Under the pieces are notes generated by a model. The model made no database searches and was not told where the DNA came from. It saw nothing but the letters and a program-made list of their open reading frames with translations. From Pseudomonas sp. P8_241 (GTDB lineage Bacteria; Pseudomonadota; Gammaproteobacteria; Pseudomonadales; Pseudomonadaceae): a stretch of 64,000 bases of DNA. Where the stretch lies: positions 434,001 to 498,000 of the forward strand of contig NZ_CP125377.1 of the NCBI RefSeq assembly GCF_034008315.1, read 5' to 3'. This document shows, in pieces, positions 23,695 to 32,432 of the stretch (positions are counted from its first letter, which is position 1; every line of letters starts with the position of its first letter). Made by a program: the position numbers and the translations under genes.

Positions 23695-24364
23695 CGACGC
23701 GCAACCAGCGCTCCAGCAACTTGAAGCCGCGTACCAGCACATAAGCCATCACCAGGTAGAACATGCCCGCGGCGAAGAAGATCTCCACCGGCAGGTAGGT
23801 CCGGGCAATGATGGTGCGAGCCATGCCGGTCAGCTCCAGCAACGTCACGGTACTGGCCAGGGCGCTGGCCTTGAGCATCAGGATCACTTCGTTGCTGTAG
23901 GCCGGCAGGCCGATGCGCGCGGCGCGTGGCAGGATGATGTAGAACAGCGCCTTGGGTTTGGACATACCCAATGCTCGGGCTGCTTCGATCTCGCCCGGTG
24001 GAATCGCCTGAATGGCGCCGCGCAGGATCTCGGCGATATAGGCCGCAGTGTGCAACGTCATGGTCGCCGTGGCGCACCAGAACGGATCACGCAGGTACGG
24101 CCACATCGAGCTGTTACGGACCGCATCGAACTGCGCCAGGCCGTAGTAGACCAGGAACAGCTGAACCAGCAACGGCGTGCCACGGAAAAAGAAGATGTAG
24201 CCGTAGGGAAATGCCCGCACCCACCACAGACGCGACGAGCGGGCGATGCCCAGTGGAATCGCCAGCAGCAAACCGGCGATCACGGCGATGGCCACCAGCT
24301 CCAGGGTCAGGGTTGCGCCCTGGGCCAGCTTCGGCAGCCACTTGATGATGACTTCCCAGTTCAT
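23675..24364 (-). CDS. Basic amino-acid ABC transporter permease (HisM/AotM-like)
   Basis: The 229-residue inner-membrane protein has five hydrophobic segments and the coupling EAA loop (PPGEIEAARALGMSKPKALFYIILPRAAR) that docks on the ATPase. It pairs with the permease just upstream, whose stop overlaps this start by 4 bp (ATGA), indicating translational coupling. Together with the substrate-binding and ATPase genes it forms a polar amino-acid importer of the histidine/arginine/lysine/ornithine class. The true start is MNWEVIIKW, not the long upstream extension. Confidence 0.93.
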   Translation of the reverse strand: MNWEVIIKWLPKLAQGATLTLELVAIAVIAGLLLAIPLGIARSSRLWWVRAFPYGYIFFFRGTPLLVQLFLVYYGLAQFDAVRNSSMWPYLRDPFWCATATMTLHTAAYIAEILRGAIQAIPPGEIEAARALGMSKPKALFYIILPRAARIGLPAYSNEVILMLKASALASTVTLLELTGMARTIIARTYLPVEIFFAAGMFYLVMAYVLVRGFKLLERWLRVDACQGR

Positions 24365-25056
24365 TGGGTGCTCCTCGCGAAGCCGCGAGCGGCACGTTTT
24401 TCCAGGAAGTGCATGCCGGTCATGGCGAGAACCGTCAGGCCCAGGTACATGAACGCGGCCACCATATAGAAGGTGAACGGTTGTTTGGAGACGGTCACGC
24501 CGATTTGTGCGTGACGCATGATTTCTTCCAGGCCGATCACCGATACCAGTGCGGTGTCTTTCATCAGGATCATGAACAGGTTGCCCAGGCCGGGCAGGGC
24601 GATGCGCCACATCTGCGGCATGATCAGTTTGGTGAAGATGCGAAATTTCGACAGGCCCAGGGCTACGCCGGCTTCACGATGGCCTTTGGGAATGGCGAGG
24701 ATCGCACCGCGAAACACTTCCGTGGCGTAGGCGCCGAAGCACAGGCCCAGTGCAATCACACCGGCGGCGAAGGCATTGAGTTCCAGGTCGGGGTTGCCGA
24801 AGAACTCGCCCAGGGCACGCATCAGGTTGACCGTGCCGAAGTAGATCAACAGCACCCAGAGCAATTCCGGGATGCCGCGCACCAGGGTCGAATAAGTACC
24901 GCCAAGCCATTGCAGCGGCTTGTACGGGGAAGTCTTGGCCAAGGCGCCGAGCAGACCGAGCACCAGCCCCAGGCACAGGGCCGAGAGTGCCAGTTTCACA
25001 GTCATCAGCGCGCCAGCGGCGAGCGCCGGGCCGAATCCGTAGAGGTCGATAATCAT
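24361..25056 (-). CDS. Basic amino-acid ABC transporter permease (HisQ/AotQ-like)
   Basis: The 231-residue partner permease has five hydrophobic segments and the EAA loop (PKGHREAGVALGLSKFRIFTKLIMPQ). PYSTLVRGIPELL-type residues (STLVRGIPELLWVLLIYFG) are typical of His/Gln-type permeases. It lies 77 bp after the binding-protein gene and overlaps the second permease by 4 bp. The heterodimer forms the membrane channel of the importer. Confidence 0.93.
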   Translation of the reverse strand: MIIDLYGFGPALAAGALMTVKLALSALCLGLVLGLLGALAKTSPYKPLQWLGGTYSTLVRGIPELLWVLLIYFGTVNLMRALGEFFGNPDLELNAFAAGVIALGLCFGAYATEVFRGAILAIPKGHREAGVALGLSKFRIFTKLIMPQMWRIALPGLGNLFMILMKDTALVSVIGLEEIMRHAQIGVTVSKQPFTFYMVAAFMYLGLTVLAMTGMHFLEKRAARGFARSTQ

Positions 25057-25133
25057 GGATTTCTTTTCAAATCGCGGCGGGCGATGCCGAGAACCGGCGC
25101 CGTCAAAGGACGGCGCCGATCAGGCAGTCAGGA

Positions 25134-25883
25134 TCAATAGATGCTGAACGGGAAGTACTTGTCGTTGATCTTCTTGTAGGTGCCGTCAGCGACGATTTCT
25201 TTCAGCGCATCGTTGAGTTTGGCGCGGATCGGGTCGCCTTTACGTACAGCAATACCGATCTTGTCGCTTTCTTCCACGGGATCGCCCTTGAATTCGTAGG
25301 AACGGCCGGCGTCGCTTTTCAGCCACTCGTAGTTGACGTACTTGTCAGCCAGGATGCCGTCCAGACGACCGGAAGTCAGGTCGAGGTAGGCGTTTTCCTG
25401 GGTGTCGTACAGCTTGATGGTGATGTCGTTACCATAGGTGTCTTCAAGGAAGGTACCGGCCAGGGTCGCGCGCTGGGCACCGATGATCTTGCCTTTGAGC
25501 GCTGCTTTATCGGTTTTGAAGTCGACGTTTTTCGGCGCGATGAATTGCAGCTTGTTGGAGTAGTACGGGTCGGTGAAGTCCACCGCTTGCTTGCGCTCGT
25601 CGGTGATCGACATCGAGGAGATCAGGAAGTCGAACTTCTTGGCGTTCAGGGCCGGGATGATGCCATCCCAGTCGGAGGTGACGACGGTGCACTCGACTTT
25701 CATCTTGGCGCACAGGGCGTCGCCGATTTCCTTGTCGAAGCCGACGACGTTGCCGCTGGCATCCTTGTTGTTGAACGGCGGGTAGGCCGCTTCGATGCCC
25801 ATCTTCAGCGTTTCAGCCATGGCCCCGGCGCTGAAGGCCAGGGTGACGGCGGCAGCCAGGAAGACCTTTTTGTAGTTCTGCAT
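25134..25883 (-). CDS. Periplasmic amino-acid binding protein (HisJ/ArgT/AotJ-like)
   Basis: The 249-residue precursor has signal peptide MQNYKKVFLAAAVTLAFSAG ending AMA. The mature part has the family-3 solute-binding signature (GIEAAYPPFNNKDASGNVVGFD near its start, DWDGIIPALNAKKFDFLIS, SITDERKQAVDFTDPYY). It captures a basic amino acid (Lys/Arg/Orn/His class) in the periplasm. The start at ATG 25883 follows GGAG; the longer frame to 25949 lacks one. It sits between the ATPase gene and the permeases, an order ATPase-binding protein-permease-permease found in other pseudomonads. Confidence 0.94.
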   Translation of the reverse strand: MQNYKKVFLAAAVTLAFSAGAMAETLKMGIEAAYPPFNNKDASGNVVGFDKEIGDALCAKMKVECTVVTSDWDGIIPALNAKKFDFLISSMSITDERKQAVDFTDPYYSNKLQFIAPKNVDFKTDKAALKGKIIGAQRATLAGTFLEDTYGNDITIKLYDTQENAYLDLTSGRLDGILADKYVNYEWLKSDAGRSYEFKGDPVEESDKIGIAVRKGDPIRAKLNDALKEIVADGTYKKINDKYFPFSIY

Positions 25884-25896
25884 GCGGGTAGCTCCG

Positions 25897-26670
25897 TTAG
25901 CGGTTGCTGGACATGAATTGTTTGCAGCGCGCCGAAAGCGGGTTTTCAAACACCTGCTGTGGCGGTCCTTGCTCTTCTACCAGGCCTTGGTGAAGGAACA
26001 CCACTTCGCTGGAGACCTGACGGGCGAAGCCCATTTCGTGGGTCACGAGCAACATGGTGCGGCCTTCCTCGGCCAGTGCGCGGATGACATTAAGTACTTC
26101 CTGGACCATTTCCGGGTCAAGCGCGGAGGTGGGCTCGTCGAACAGGATGACCTTGGGCTGCATGGCCAGCGTGCGGGCGATGGCCGCGCGTTGCTGCTGG
26201 CCACCGGACAATTGCGCCGGGTAGGCGTGGCGCTTGTCGGCGATGCCGACCTTGGCCAGCAGGGCTTCGGCGACTTCGATGGCTTCGGCCTTGCTCTGGC
26301 CAAGCACGCGGCGCGGCGCCTCGATGATGTTGTCGAGCACGCTCATGTGCGGCCACAGGTTAAAGTTTTGAAACACAAAACCGATTTCGCTGCGCAGGCG
26401 ATTGATCTGCTTGCCGTCAGCGGCAACCAGTTCGCCGTTTTTCGCGGCTTTGAGCTTGAGTTCTTCGCCGGCCACCAGGATCTGGCCCTGATGCGGGTTT
26501 TCCAGCAGGTTGATGCAACGCAGGAACGTGGACTTGCCGGAACCGGAAGAACCCAGGATCGAGATCACGTCGCCGTCGCGGGCGGTCAGCGAGATGCCTT
26601 TGAGCACCTCCAGCGAACCGTAGCGTTTGTGCAAGTTGCGGATTTCAAGCGCGGGCGTGGCCTCAGCCAT
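25897..26670 (-). CDS. Basic amino-acid ABC transporter ATP-binding protein (HisP/AotP-like)
   Basis: The 257-residue ATPase has Walker A (GSSGSGKS) near residue 40, Q-loop (FQNFNLWPHMSV), signature LSGGQQQR, Walker B (VILFDEPTSALDPE) and H-loop THE. The ~30-residue insert after LRCINLLE is typical of the polar amino-acid importers. It is the first gene of the operon running to the methyltransferase, preceded by ATGAGGA as ribosome site. It energises import through the two permeases. Confidence 0.95.
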   Translation of the reverse strand: MAEATPALEIRNLHKRYGSLEVLKGISLTARDGDVISILGSSGSGKSTFLRCINLLENPHQGQILVAGEELKLKAAKNGELVAADGKQINRLRSEIGFVFQNFNLWPHMSVLDNIIEAPRRVLGQSKAEAIEVAEALLAKVGIADKRHAYPAQLSGGQQQRAAIARTLAMQPKVILFDEPTSALDPEMVQEVLNVIRALAEEGRTMLLVTHEMGFARQVSSEVVFLHQGLVEEQGPPQQVFENPLSARCKQFMSSNR

Positions 26671-27235
26671 GTGCGTTCCTCATATATGTTGCGCTCCTGC
26701 TGTTTGGCGGCCTTCCTGGCGAGGCGGCCAACCTAGCATAGCGTTTCAATGGCAGCCAACAGCACTAAGGACGGTAAATGGCTGGTGTGTGGCAGGTTGT
26801 CGCATCGGCGCAGCAGACTGTCGCCCCATTAACAACCGAACAGCCGTTTGAACCTTGTCTGTCGATAAAAAGCGCGGTGGCTGCCGCAAAAAAAGGCGCG
26901 ATGTTGCCAGCTTTGACAGGGTGTTGGAAGCGCTATCCGGCCAAATGCACCGCTTGTGCACTTTTAATGTGCGCGAAGCCATTTTCAGGTGTGTTTCCGG
27001 TGCGCTGATTCACCACACAAAGTGAGTCGCAGGGTAACGTTCTGGCGAAGTGCCATTAAATTCAATGGCTTGCGATGACTGTCCGGTCTGGTTGTAATCG
27101 CCGGGTTAGAAGGATTTGAAATATTTTGGCGCAATTATTGCGTGCAGAATCCGGAACGCCCCGTTGGTTTCTTTTTACGAGAAGGATCACTAAACGGGAT
27201 GCATGCATTCGCTTCTCCTTACAAAGGTAGTTTTA
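26671..27235. other. Divergent regulatory region between the ABC operon and gabP
   Basis: This 565-bp gap holds promoters for both directions and no convincing gene. A sigma-54-type promoter lies at 27126-27142. On the minus strand TTGAAA and TATGCT near 26730-26750 could serve the ABC operon. Confidence 0.5.
27126..27142 (+). promoter_or_regulatory. Sigma-54 promoter candidate for gabP
   Basis: TTGGCGC and TTGC place GG (27128) and GC (27140) exactly 12 bp apart. The start of transcription would be near 27153, 80 bp before the gene. The same bases form the palindrome CGCAATTATTGCG. Confidence 0.5.
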
Positions 27236-28627
27236 ATGAGCAGTACCCAAAGCTCTAATGGCCTCGAACAGGGGCTCAAACCGCGCCACGTGACCATGCT
27301 GTCGATTGCCGGCGTTATCGGCGCCGGCCTGTTCGTCGGCTCGGGTCACGCCATCGCTGCTGCCGGTCCGGCTGTTCTGTTGGCGTACGCCGCCGCCGGT
27401 ATGCTGGTGGTATTGGTGATGCGCATGCTCGGCGAAATGGCCGTTGCCTCGCCGGACACTGGTTCGTTTTCGACTTACGCCGACCGCTCGATCGGTCACT
27501 GGGCCGGTTTCACCATCGGCTGGTTGTACTGGTGGTTCTGGGTTCTGGTGATCCCGCTGGAAGCCAACGCCGCTGCGACCATCCTGCATGCCTGGTTCCC
27601 GGGTGTAGACATCTGGGCCTTCGCCCTGGTCATCACGATGCTGCTGACGGTGACCAACCTTTTCAGTGTGAAGAACTACGGTGAGTTTGAGTTCTGGTTC
27701 GCCTTGATCAAAGTGTTGGCCATCATCGGTTTCATTGTTCTGGGCATCATGGCGATCTTCGGCTTCATGCCGAACAGTCAGGTCAGCGGTGTTTCGCACC
27801 TGTTTGACACCCAAGGCTTCCTGCCAAACGGCATGGGCGCAGTGTTGGGCGCGATCCTGACCACCATGTTCTCCTTCATGGGCACCGAGATCGTGACCAT
27901 CGCGGCCGCGGAATCGAAAGATCCGGGCAAGCAAATCTCCAAGGCCACCAATTCGGTGATCTGGCGGATCGGCTTGTTCTACCTCGTATCGATCTTCATC
28001 GTTGTGGCTCTGGTGCCATGGAACGACCCGATTCTGGCCAGCGTCGGCTCCTACCAGACTGTGCTTGACCGCATGGGCATTCCAAACGCCAAGATGATCG
28101 TCGACATTGTGGTACTGGTTGCTGTGACCAGCTGCTTGAACTCGGCGCTCTACACCTCGTCGCGCATGCTGTTTTCCCTGGGCAAGCGTGGCGATGCGCC
28201 GGCGGTGTCCACGCGCACCAACAAAAGCGGCACGCCTTACTGGGCGGTGATGATGTCCACTGGCGCAGCGTTCCTGGCGACCTTCGCCAACTACGTGGCC
28301 CCGGCGGCAGTGTTCGAATTCCTGCTGGCCAGTTCTGGCGCCATTGCGCTGCTGGTGTACCTGGTGATTGCGATCTCGCAGCTGCGTATGCGCAAGCAGC
28401 GTATGGCTCGCGGTGAGAAAATCGTCTTCAGCATGTGGTTGTTCCCGGGGCTGACCTACGCGGTGATCGTATTCATCGTTGCGGCCCTGACCATCATGTT
28501 GTTCCAGGATGCCCATCGTGTGGAAATCCTCGCGACCGGTCTGCTGAGCCTGATGGTTGTCGCTGCCGGCTTGCTGGTATCACGCCGTCGAAAACTGGAG
28601 AAACGTGGCGCGGTCGTGCTGAACTGA
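27236..28627 (+). CDS. gabP: Amino-acid permease, GABA permease type
   Basis: The 463-residue APC-superfamily transporter has 12 hydrophobic segments. The N-terminal LKPRHVTMLSIAGVIGAGLF is the substrate-binding helix 1 signature of the amino-acid/GABA transporter family, and residues such as FSFMGTEIVTIAAAESKDP follow. The closest recognisable type is GabP (4-aminobutyrate:H+ symporter); related permeases for other amino acids cannot be excluded. The start MSSTQSS at 27236 has AAGGTAG upstream. It has its own terminator, and a sigma-54-type promoter suggests nitrogen or amino-acid control. Confidence 0.85.
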   Translation: MSSTQSSNGLEQGLKPRHVTMLSIAGVIGAGLFVGSGHAIAAAGPAVLLAYAAAGMLVVLVMRMLGEMAVASPDTGSFSTYADRSIGHWAGFTIGWLYWWFWVLVIPLEANAAATILHAWFPGVDIWAFALVITMLLTVTNLFSVKNYGEFEFWFALIKVLAIIGFIVLGIMAIFGFMPNSQVSGVSHLFDTQGFLPNGMGAVLGAILTTMFSFMGTEIVTIAAAESKDPGKQISKATNSVIWRIGLFYLVSIFIVVALVPWNDPILASVGSYQTVLDRMGIPNAKMIVDIVVLVAVTSCLNSALYTSSRMLFSLGKRGDAPAVSTRTNKSGTPYWAVMMSTGAAFLATFANYVAPAAVFEFLLASSGAIALLVYLVIAISQLRMRKQRMARGEKIVFSMWLFPGLTYAVIVFIVAALTIMLFQDAHRVEILATGLLSLMVVAAGLLVSRRRKLEKRGAVVLN

Positions 28628-28643
28628 TTCGCACCGCGTAATG

Positions 28644-28681
28644 AAAACGGCCGCTGTCAGTGATGACGAGCGGCCGTTTTT
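28644..28681 (+). terminator. Rho-independent terminator after gabP
   Basis: AAAACGGCCGCT pairs with AGCGGCCGTTTT, followed by T's. It could also serve the convergent gene at 28698. Confidence 0.88.
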
Positions 28682-28697
28682 GTTTGGGGCGTGACCT

Positions 28698-29150
28698 TTA
28701 CTCGGCTTTTTCTTGCGGCGCTTCCAGCGACTCGCGGTAGACATCCAGTGCAGCGCTGAAATCGGCGATGAACTGCGGCTCACTCAGCCATGCCTGGGCG
28801 CTCTCGCGATCCATGCCATCGGCCCACATGCGGTAGTCGATCAGCATGTCGGCGGCCAGGTGGGTGGCGGCCATGCCTTCGTCGTCGGCGTTTTCCATGT
28901 CCAGCAGTTCTGGATGGTCGATGATGATAAAGGCGAGATTTGTCAGCAACACCGAGAGCATTTCGCTGCGGCTGACGGCTTCGGCGTCGTGCATTTTGCT
29001 GAACATTGCCAAGGTGTATTCCGGGATCGGCTCGGCAAGGTGGCCAAGGTCATCGTCCAGCTCGACAGGTTTTCTGCCGTGGATGTTGATCTGCTTGGCT
29101 TTGGCTTTTGCGCGCTTGGCACGTTTCTGTTGCTTGTTCAGGGAGGCCAT
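28698..29150 (-). CDS. Hypothetical protein with lysine-rich N-terminus (paralogue 1)
   Basis: The 150-residue protein has a very basic start (NKQQKRAKRAKAKAKQ) and an acidic, mainly helical body. It is clearly related to the next gene upstream at 29157-29573: same basic start, a VELD segment, and a shared IDYRMW / IEYRQW region. The pair looks like a tandem duplication. I recognise no function; the basic tail could bind nucleic acid or be an export-like tail. The gap to the paralogue is 6 bp, so they are one operon. Confidence 0.8.
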   Translation of the reverse strand: MASLNKQQKRAKRAKAKAKQINIHGRKPVELDDDLGHLAEPIPEYTLAMFSKMHDAEAVSRSEMLSVLLTNLAFIIIDHPELLDMENADDEGMAATHLAADMLIDYRMWADGMDRESAQAWLSEPQFIADFSAALDVYRESLEAPQEKAE

Positions 29151-29156
29151 GGGAAC

Positions 29157-29573
29157 TCAGTTCGGTTTCTGTTGGGTTTGCGCGGCAATGGCGTCGGACG
29201 CCGCCACGTAGTCGGCCTGGAAGGCCGGTGATTCGATCCACGCCAGGGCGCCGGCCTCGTCGGTTTCGGTGGACCATTGGCGATACTCGATCAGTGCGGC
29301 AAGGATGAAGTCCATCGCGCCTTCTTCGCCTTCCTGTTCGTACACCAGTTCCAGCAACGGGTCTTCGAGGAAGGCCGTGCACAGGGCTTGCTGGCTGGTC
29401 TTTTCGGCGTCGATCATTTTCTTGAACAGCTCGGTCAGGTCCACCGATTCGAAATCGATGCGGTCGTCGTTCGGGTCCAGTTCGACCGGCGCAGCGGCCC
29501 GCTGGGTGCGGTTCTGCTTGGCCTTGGCCTTGGCGCGTGAGGCGCGTTTTTGCTGTTTGCTGGCGGAGGCCAT
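29157..29573 (-). CDS. Hypothetical protein with lysine-rich N-terminus (paralogue 2)
   Basis: This 138-residue protein starts MASASKQQKRASRAKAKAKQ (ATG 29573; the in-frame extension to 29690 is unlikely). It is followed by an acidic helical body (PVELDPNDDRIDFESVDLTELFKKM), then AALIEYRQWSTETDEAGALAWIESPAFQADY. It is the tandem paralogue of 28698-29150. Upstream lies an alpha/beta hydrolase gene on the same strand, 38 bp away, so all three may be co-transcribed. Function not recognised. Confidence 0.8.
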   Translation of the reverse strand: MASASKQQKRASRAKAKAKQNRTQRAAAPVELDPNDDRIDFESVDLTELFKKMIDAEKTSQQALCTAFLEDPLLELVYEQEGEEGAMDFILAALIEYRQWSTETDEAGALAWIESPAFQADYVAASDAIAAQTQQKPN

Positions 29574-29611
29574 GGGCGTCGTTCCGTAATTCGTGAAAAA
29601 GGGCAGGTGGC

Positions 29612-30586
29612 TCAGCTGCGCGGTACTGTCCGCCCGGGTGTGTCGGGGGCCAGTTCGCCGTTTTGCAGCCAGGACAGTGCAATGGGCCATAGTGTGGCTT
29701 GGTATGCGCTGCGAAAAAAGGCGAAATGTCCGACTTCTTGTTCGCCGATGTCTTCAGGAGCGATGCGCAAGTGGGTGTTTGAGCTGCCGGTGAAGTAGCT
29801 CAGCAAGCGTTCAATGGCCGGAATCGTGCCGTAGGGATCGTCGCTGATGCTGATGGCGAGGATTTGCGCGGTCACGGCAGCGAAGGGCAGGCGACCGACG
29901 GTTGCGTGGAGCACGCGGCTGCTGGGGCGCTTCTCGTATCGATCGGTCGGCGTACTCCAGTCTCGAACGACACCAGCCGGTGTGTCTTCCAGCCAGCCGA
30001 GACGCTTGCCGGGGAAGTAGCCGCAAACCCTTGTCACCAGCGGCATCAGCACATGCCATTTGCCGAACATCCGCCAACGATGGGCGGGCGCGTAGTCGCG
30101 CCAGTAGGCGAATTGCGCGCCGACGGTCACCAGGCGACGGATCAGATGCCCGGATGCTCCCAGGCCCGCCGCACAGCCGCCAAAGCTGTGACCGACGACA
30201 TCCACAGGCTGCCCCGCAAACTCCCGCTGTGCGCGCTTGAGCATCGCCTCGAAGTCCAGCGCTCCCCAATCGCTCCATGAAGCCTCAAGCCCTTTTAGAG
30301 ATCCCGCACGCGATTCGCCGATACCGCGGTAGTCATAGGTGATGACGTCGAAACCGTTGGCGAACAGGTAGTCGGCGAAGCGCGAGTAATGGCGGCAACG
30401 GACTGAGGTGGCGGCGTTGATGATCACGACCGGGCGGGCAATGTCTTGAGCGGCGTGGCGCCAGGTGAAGCCACCAAGGATGAAGCCATCCGGTGCCGCT
30501 TCCTTGAACGACTTGCCGGGTTCGGGAATCGGTAGCGTCAACTCGATGTGGGTGGGGGCCAGTGGCGGCGTTTCCTGCAAACTCAT
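29612..30586 (-). CDS. Alpha/beta fold hydrolase
   Basis: The 324-residue protein has the serine nucleophile elbow GHSFGGCAAG near residue 135, preceded by YDYRGIGESRAGSL, and a C-terminal histidine region (EVGHFAFFRSAY). This is a serine hydrolase of the YheT/esterase-like type; the substrate is unknown. There is no signal peptide, so it is cytoplasmic. It is the first of three minus-strand genes ending with the two lysine-rich small proteins. Confidence 0.88.
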   Translation of the reverse strand: MSLQETPPLAPTHIELTLPIPEPGKSFKEAAPDGFILGGFTWRHAAQDIARPVVIINAATSVRCRHYSRFADYLFANGFDVITYDYRGIGESRAGSLKGLEASWSDWGALDFEAMLKRAQREFAGQPVDVVGHSFGGCAAGLGASGHLIRRLVTVGAQFAYWRDYAPAHRWRMFGKWHVLMPLVTRVCGYFPGKRLGWLEDTPAGVVRDWSTPTDRYEKRPSSRVLHATVGRLPFAAVTAQILAISISDDPYGTIPAIERLLSYFTGSSNTHLRIAPEDIGEQEVGHFAFFRSAYQATLWPIALSWLQNGELAPDTPGRTVPRS

Positions 30587-30655
30587 CGGCTTCAGACCTT
30601 TGCGGGTAAGTTGCCAACGATAGTCTTGATGCCGTTGATGGACAATCCATTCGCC

Positions 30656-31480
30656 TCAACGCAGTTGTCGATGAGTCAATCGCTCTTCAAGTGCCGCTCG
30701 CTCCCGATCCAGCCCATTGCCCAGTTCCTCCTCACTCGGCAGGACAAGCTTGTATTTACTGGCGAACAGCTGCTCGTTGCCTTCAAGCACTGAGTAGCGC
30801 ACCACGGATTCATCGTTTTGCGCACAGAGGATGATGCCGACGGTGGGCCCGTCTTCCTCGCCGCGCTTGAGGTCGTCATACATGCGCACGTACATGTCCA
30901 TCTGCCCCACATCCTGATGGGTCAGTTCGCCGCGCTTGATATCGAAGATGATGAAGCACTTGAGCAGGTAGTTGTAGAACACCAGATCAATGTAGAAGTC
31001 TTTGCTGTCGGTACTGATGCGTTGCTGACGGGCAATAAATGCGAAGCCTTTCCCAGCTCCAGCAAGAAGCCTTGCAGTTGTTCGATCAGCGCTTGTTCGA
31101 TTTCGCTTTCCTGAAGGTTGCCTGCGTTAGGCAAACCAAGAAACTCCAGTACCACGGGGTTCCGAACGAAATCTCGAGGACTGGCCTTTATTTGCTGGAT
31201 GTTGGTGGCCGCTTCCTGTTTGAGCGCGCCGCGATCTCGACTGGCCAGGAGGCGCTCGTCGTACAGCGTATTGATCTGGCGTTCCAGGGCACGGCTTGAC
31301 CAGTTTTGGCTGGCGGATTCGTTCATGTACCAGAGACGAGCGCTGTCGTTGTCGACTCGAAGCAGGCGACGGTAGTGAGTCCAGCTCAATTCGAGACGCA
31401 GTGCGTCGCGAATTGGAAACACTTGATAAAACTGGCGCATTTTTCGCAGGTTTGTCTCGTCAAAGCCCTCAATTCCCCCA
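30656..31480 (-). pseudogene. YhcG/DUF1016-type PDDEXK nuclease gene, frameshifted and truncated
   Basis: Two overlapping frames encode successive parts of one protein. 31440-30922 gives MRQFYQVFPIRDALRLELSW and the DUF1016 N-terminal region up to LLELGK. 30982-30656 continues with FYIDLVFYNYLLKCFIIFDIK, whose D...FDIK residues belong to the PD-(D/E)XK nuclease core. One base is missing near 31048 (GGAAAGG before CTTCGC). The N-terminal part before GFDETNLRKM is broken by a stop codon. YhcG proteins are 330-380 residues, so this copy should be inactive. Confidence 0.75.
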
Positions 31481-31801
31481 GGTTACCTGGCAGCAATGCA
31501 AGTTTTGGGTCTTGAGTGTCATTGGGTGCGAGGTCCGTCATCAGGTCTTCCGCAGCAGGTTGAACAGGCGCAAGAGAATGACAAGTGAATGCCACGGGAA
31601 GATGCCGGGCATTACTGCGAAACAGGCACGAAATACGGACTGCGCTGGCAGGACGTATCTGATGGCGGAGGAGTTTAAGGGACAAATGACGTAGTACGTT
31701 TCGTACTCATCCAAAGGCCAAATGAATCTAAAACCCCTCCCGCCGGGAGGAAATCCAAAGTAGGTAACGATTGGGTTCAACAGAACCCGGGAGTCGCCAT
31801 C
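31481..31801. other. Gap with two short palindromes
   Basis: No gene seen. AGTACG-TTT-CGTACT (31693-31707) is a perfect palindrome. GGGTTC-AACA-GAACCC (31773-31788) forms a hairpin directly against the GGGAG ribosome site of the gene at 31802. Confidence 0.4.
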
Positions 31802-32251
31802 ATGAAAACCACCCATTCATTCATGTTGTCCCTCGCCGCCGTCAGCATTTTGCTGCTTCCTGCCCTATCGCCCGCCGCGAGCCTTGAGCCTATCGATAGC
31901 TCAGGCGTGCAGGTTCAGCGGCAGGAACAAAACGGCATCACCTACCTTTCCGGAGGGATCGGCGAGGATGAAGCAAAGGCCATCCAGCAGACGACGGGTT
32001 ATAACCTGCACATGACGTTCTCTGTCGGTACGGGAGATGAATACACGCCAGACGTAAATGTCGTTATCCAGAAAAAGCCCGGGGAAACTGTGCTGACGCT
32101 CAATGAAGCCGGTCCGCTGGTTTACGTGCAATTGCCTGCCGGCAAGTACATCGTCATTGCCACGCGCAACGGGCAGTCACGGCAAGACACTGCCGATGTC
32201 GGCAGCGGTGCGCCTCGCAATCTGGTTTTCCACTGGAATGATGCAAGTTGA
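31802..32251 (+). CDS. Exported protein, carboxypeptidase-regulatory-like fold
   Basis: The 149-residue precursor has a signal peptide (MKTTHSFMLSLAAVSILLLP... ending SPAAS). The mature part is a small beta-rich domain (DVNVVIQKKPGETVLTLNEA, then VQLPAGKYIVIATRNGQSRQ), the prealbumin-like pattern used for binding or scaffolding. It is probably periplasmic, possibly envelope-stress related; the function is unknown. The ATG has GGGAG upstream, partly shielded by a hairpin. It is monocistronic with a terminator after it. Confidence 0.8.
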   Translation: MKTTHSFMLSLAAVSILLLPALSPAASLEPIDSSGVQVQRQEQNGITYLSGGIGEDEAKAIQQTTGYNLHMTFSVGTGDEYTPDVNVVIQKKPGETVLTLNEAGPLVYVQLPAGKYIVIATRNGQSRQDTADVGSGAPRNLVFHWNDAS

Positions 32252-32283
32252 CCAGAGGCTCTAAACCATGGAGCGGAAATCAG

Positions 32284-32311
32284 CCCTGGATCTTGCGATT
32301 CAGGGTTTTTC
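32284..32311 (+). terminator. Rho-independent terminator
   Basis: CCCTGGATC and GATTCAGGG with a TTGC loop are followed by TTTTT. The same loop and stem recur at 36573. Confidence 0.75.
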
Positions 32312-32359
32312 GTTTGTGTCCTACAGATCGTGGCGTTGAAAGTTCCCAGGCCAATGAAA

Positions 32360-32378
32360 GATACTGTTTCTCATTAAC
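32360..32378 (+). promoter_or_regulatory. Fur box candidate
   Basis: GATACTGTTTCTCATTAAC matches the 19-bp Fur consensus at 14 positions, 55 bp before the sigma-factor gene. Confidence 0.65.
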
Positions 32379-32432
32379 GCCTGCGAACAGATTCCATCGT
32401 CTCGCTCAATTCACCCCCGGATTTGTCCCTCG

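Noticed and set aside
27233..28516. Minus-strand open frame (427 codons) opposite gabP
   Set aside because: His/Gln/Arg-rich shadow of a membrane-protein gene.
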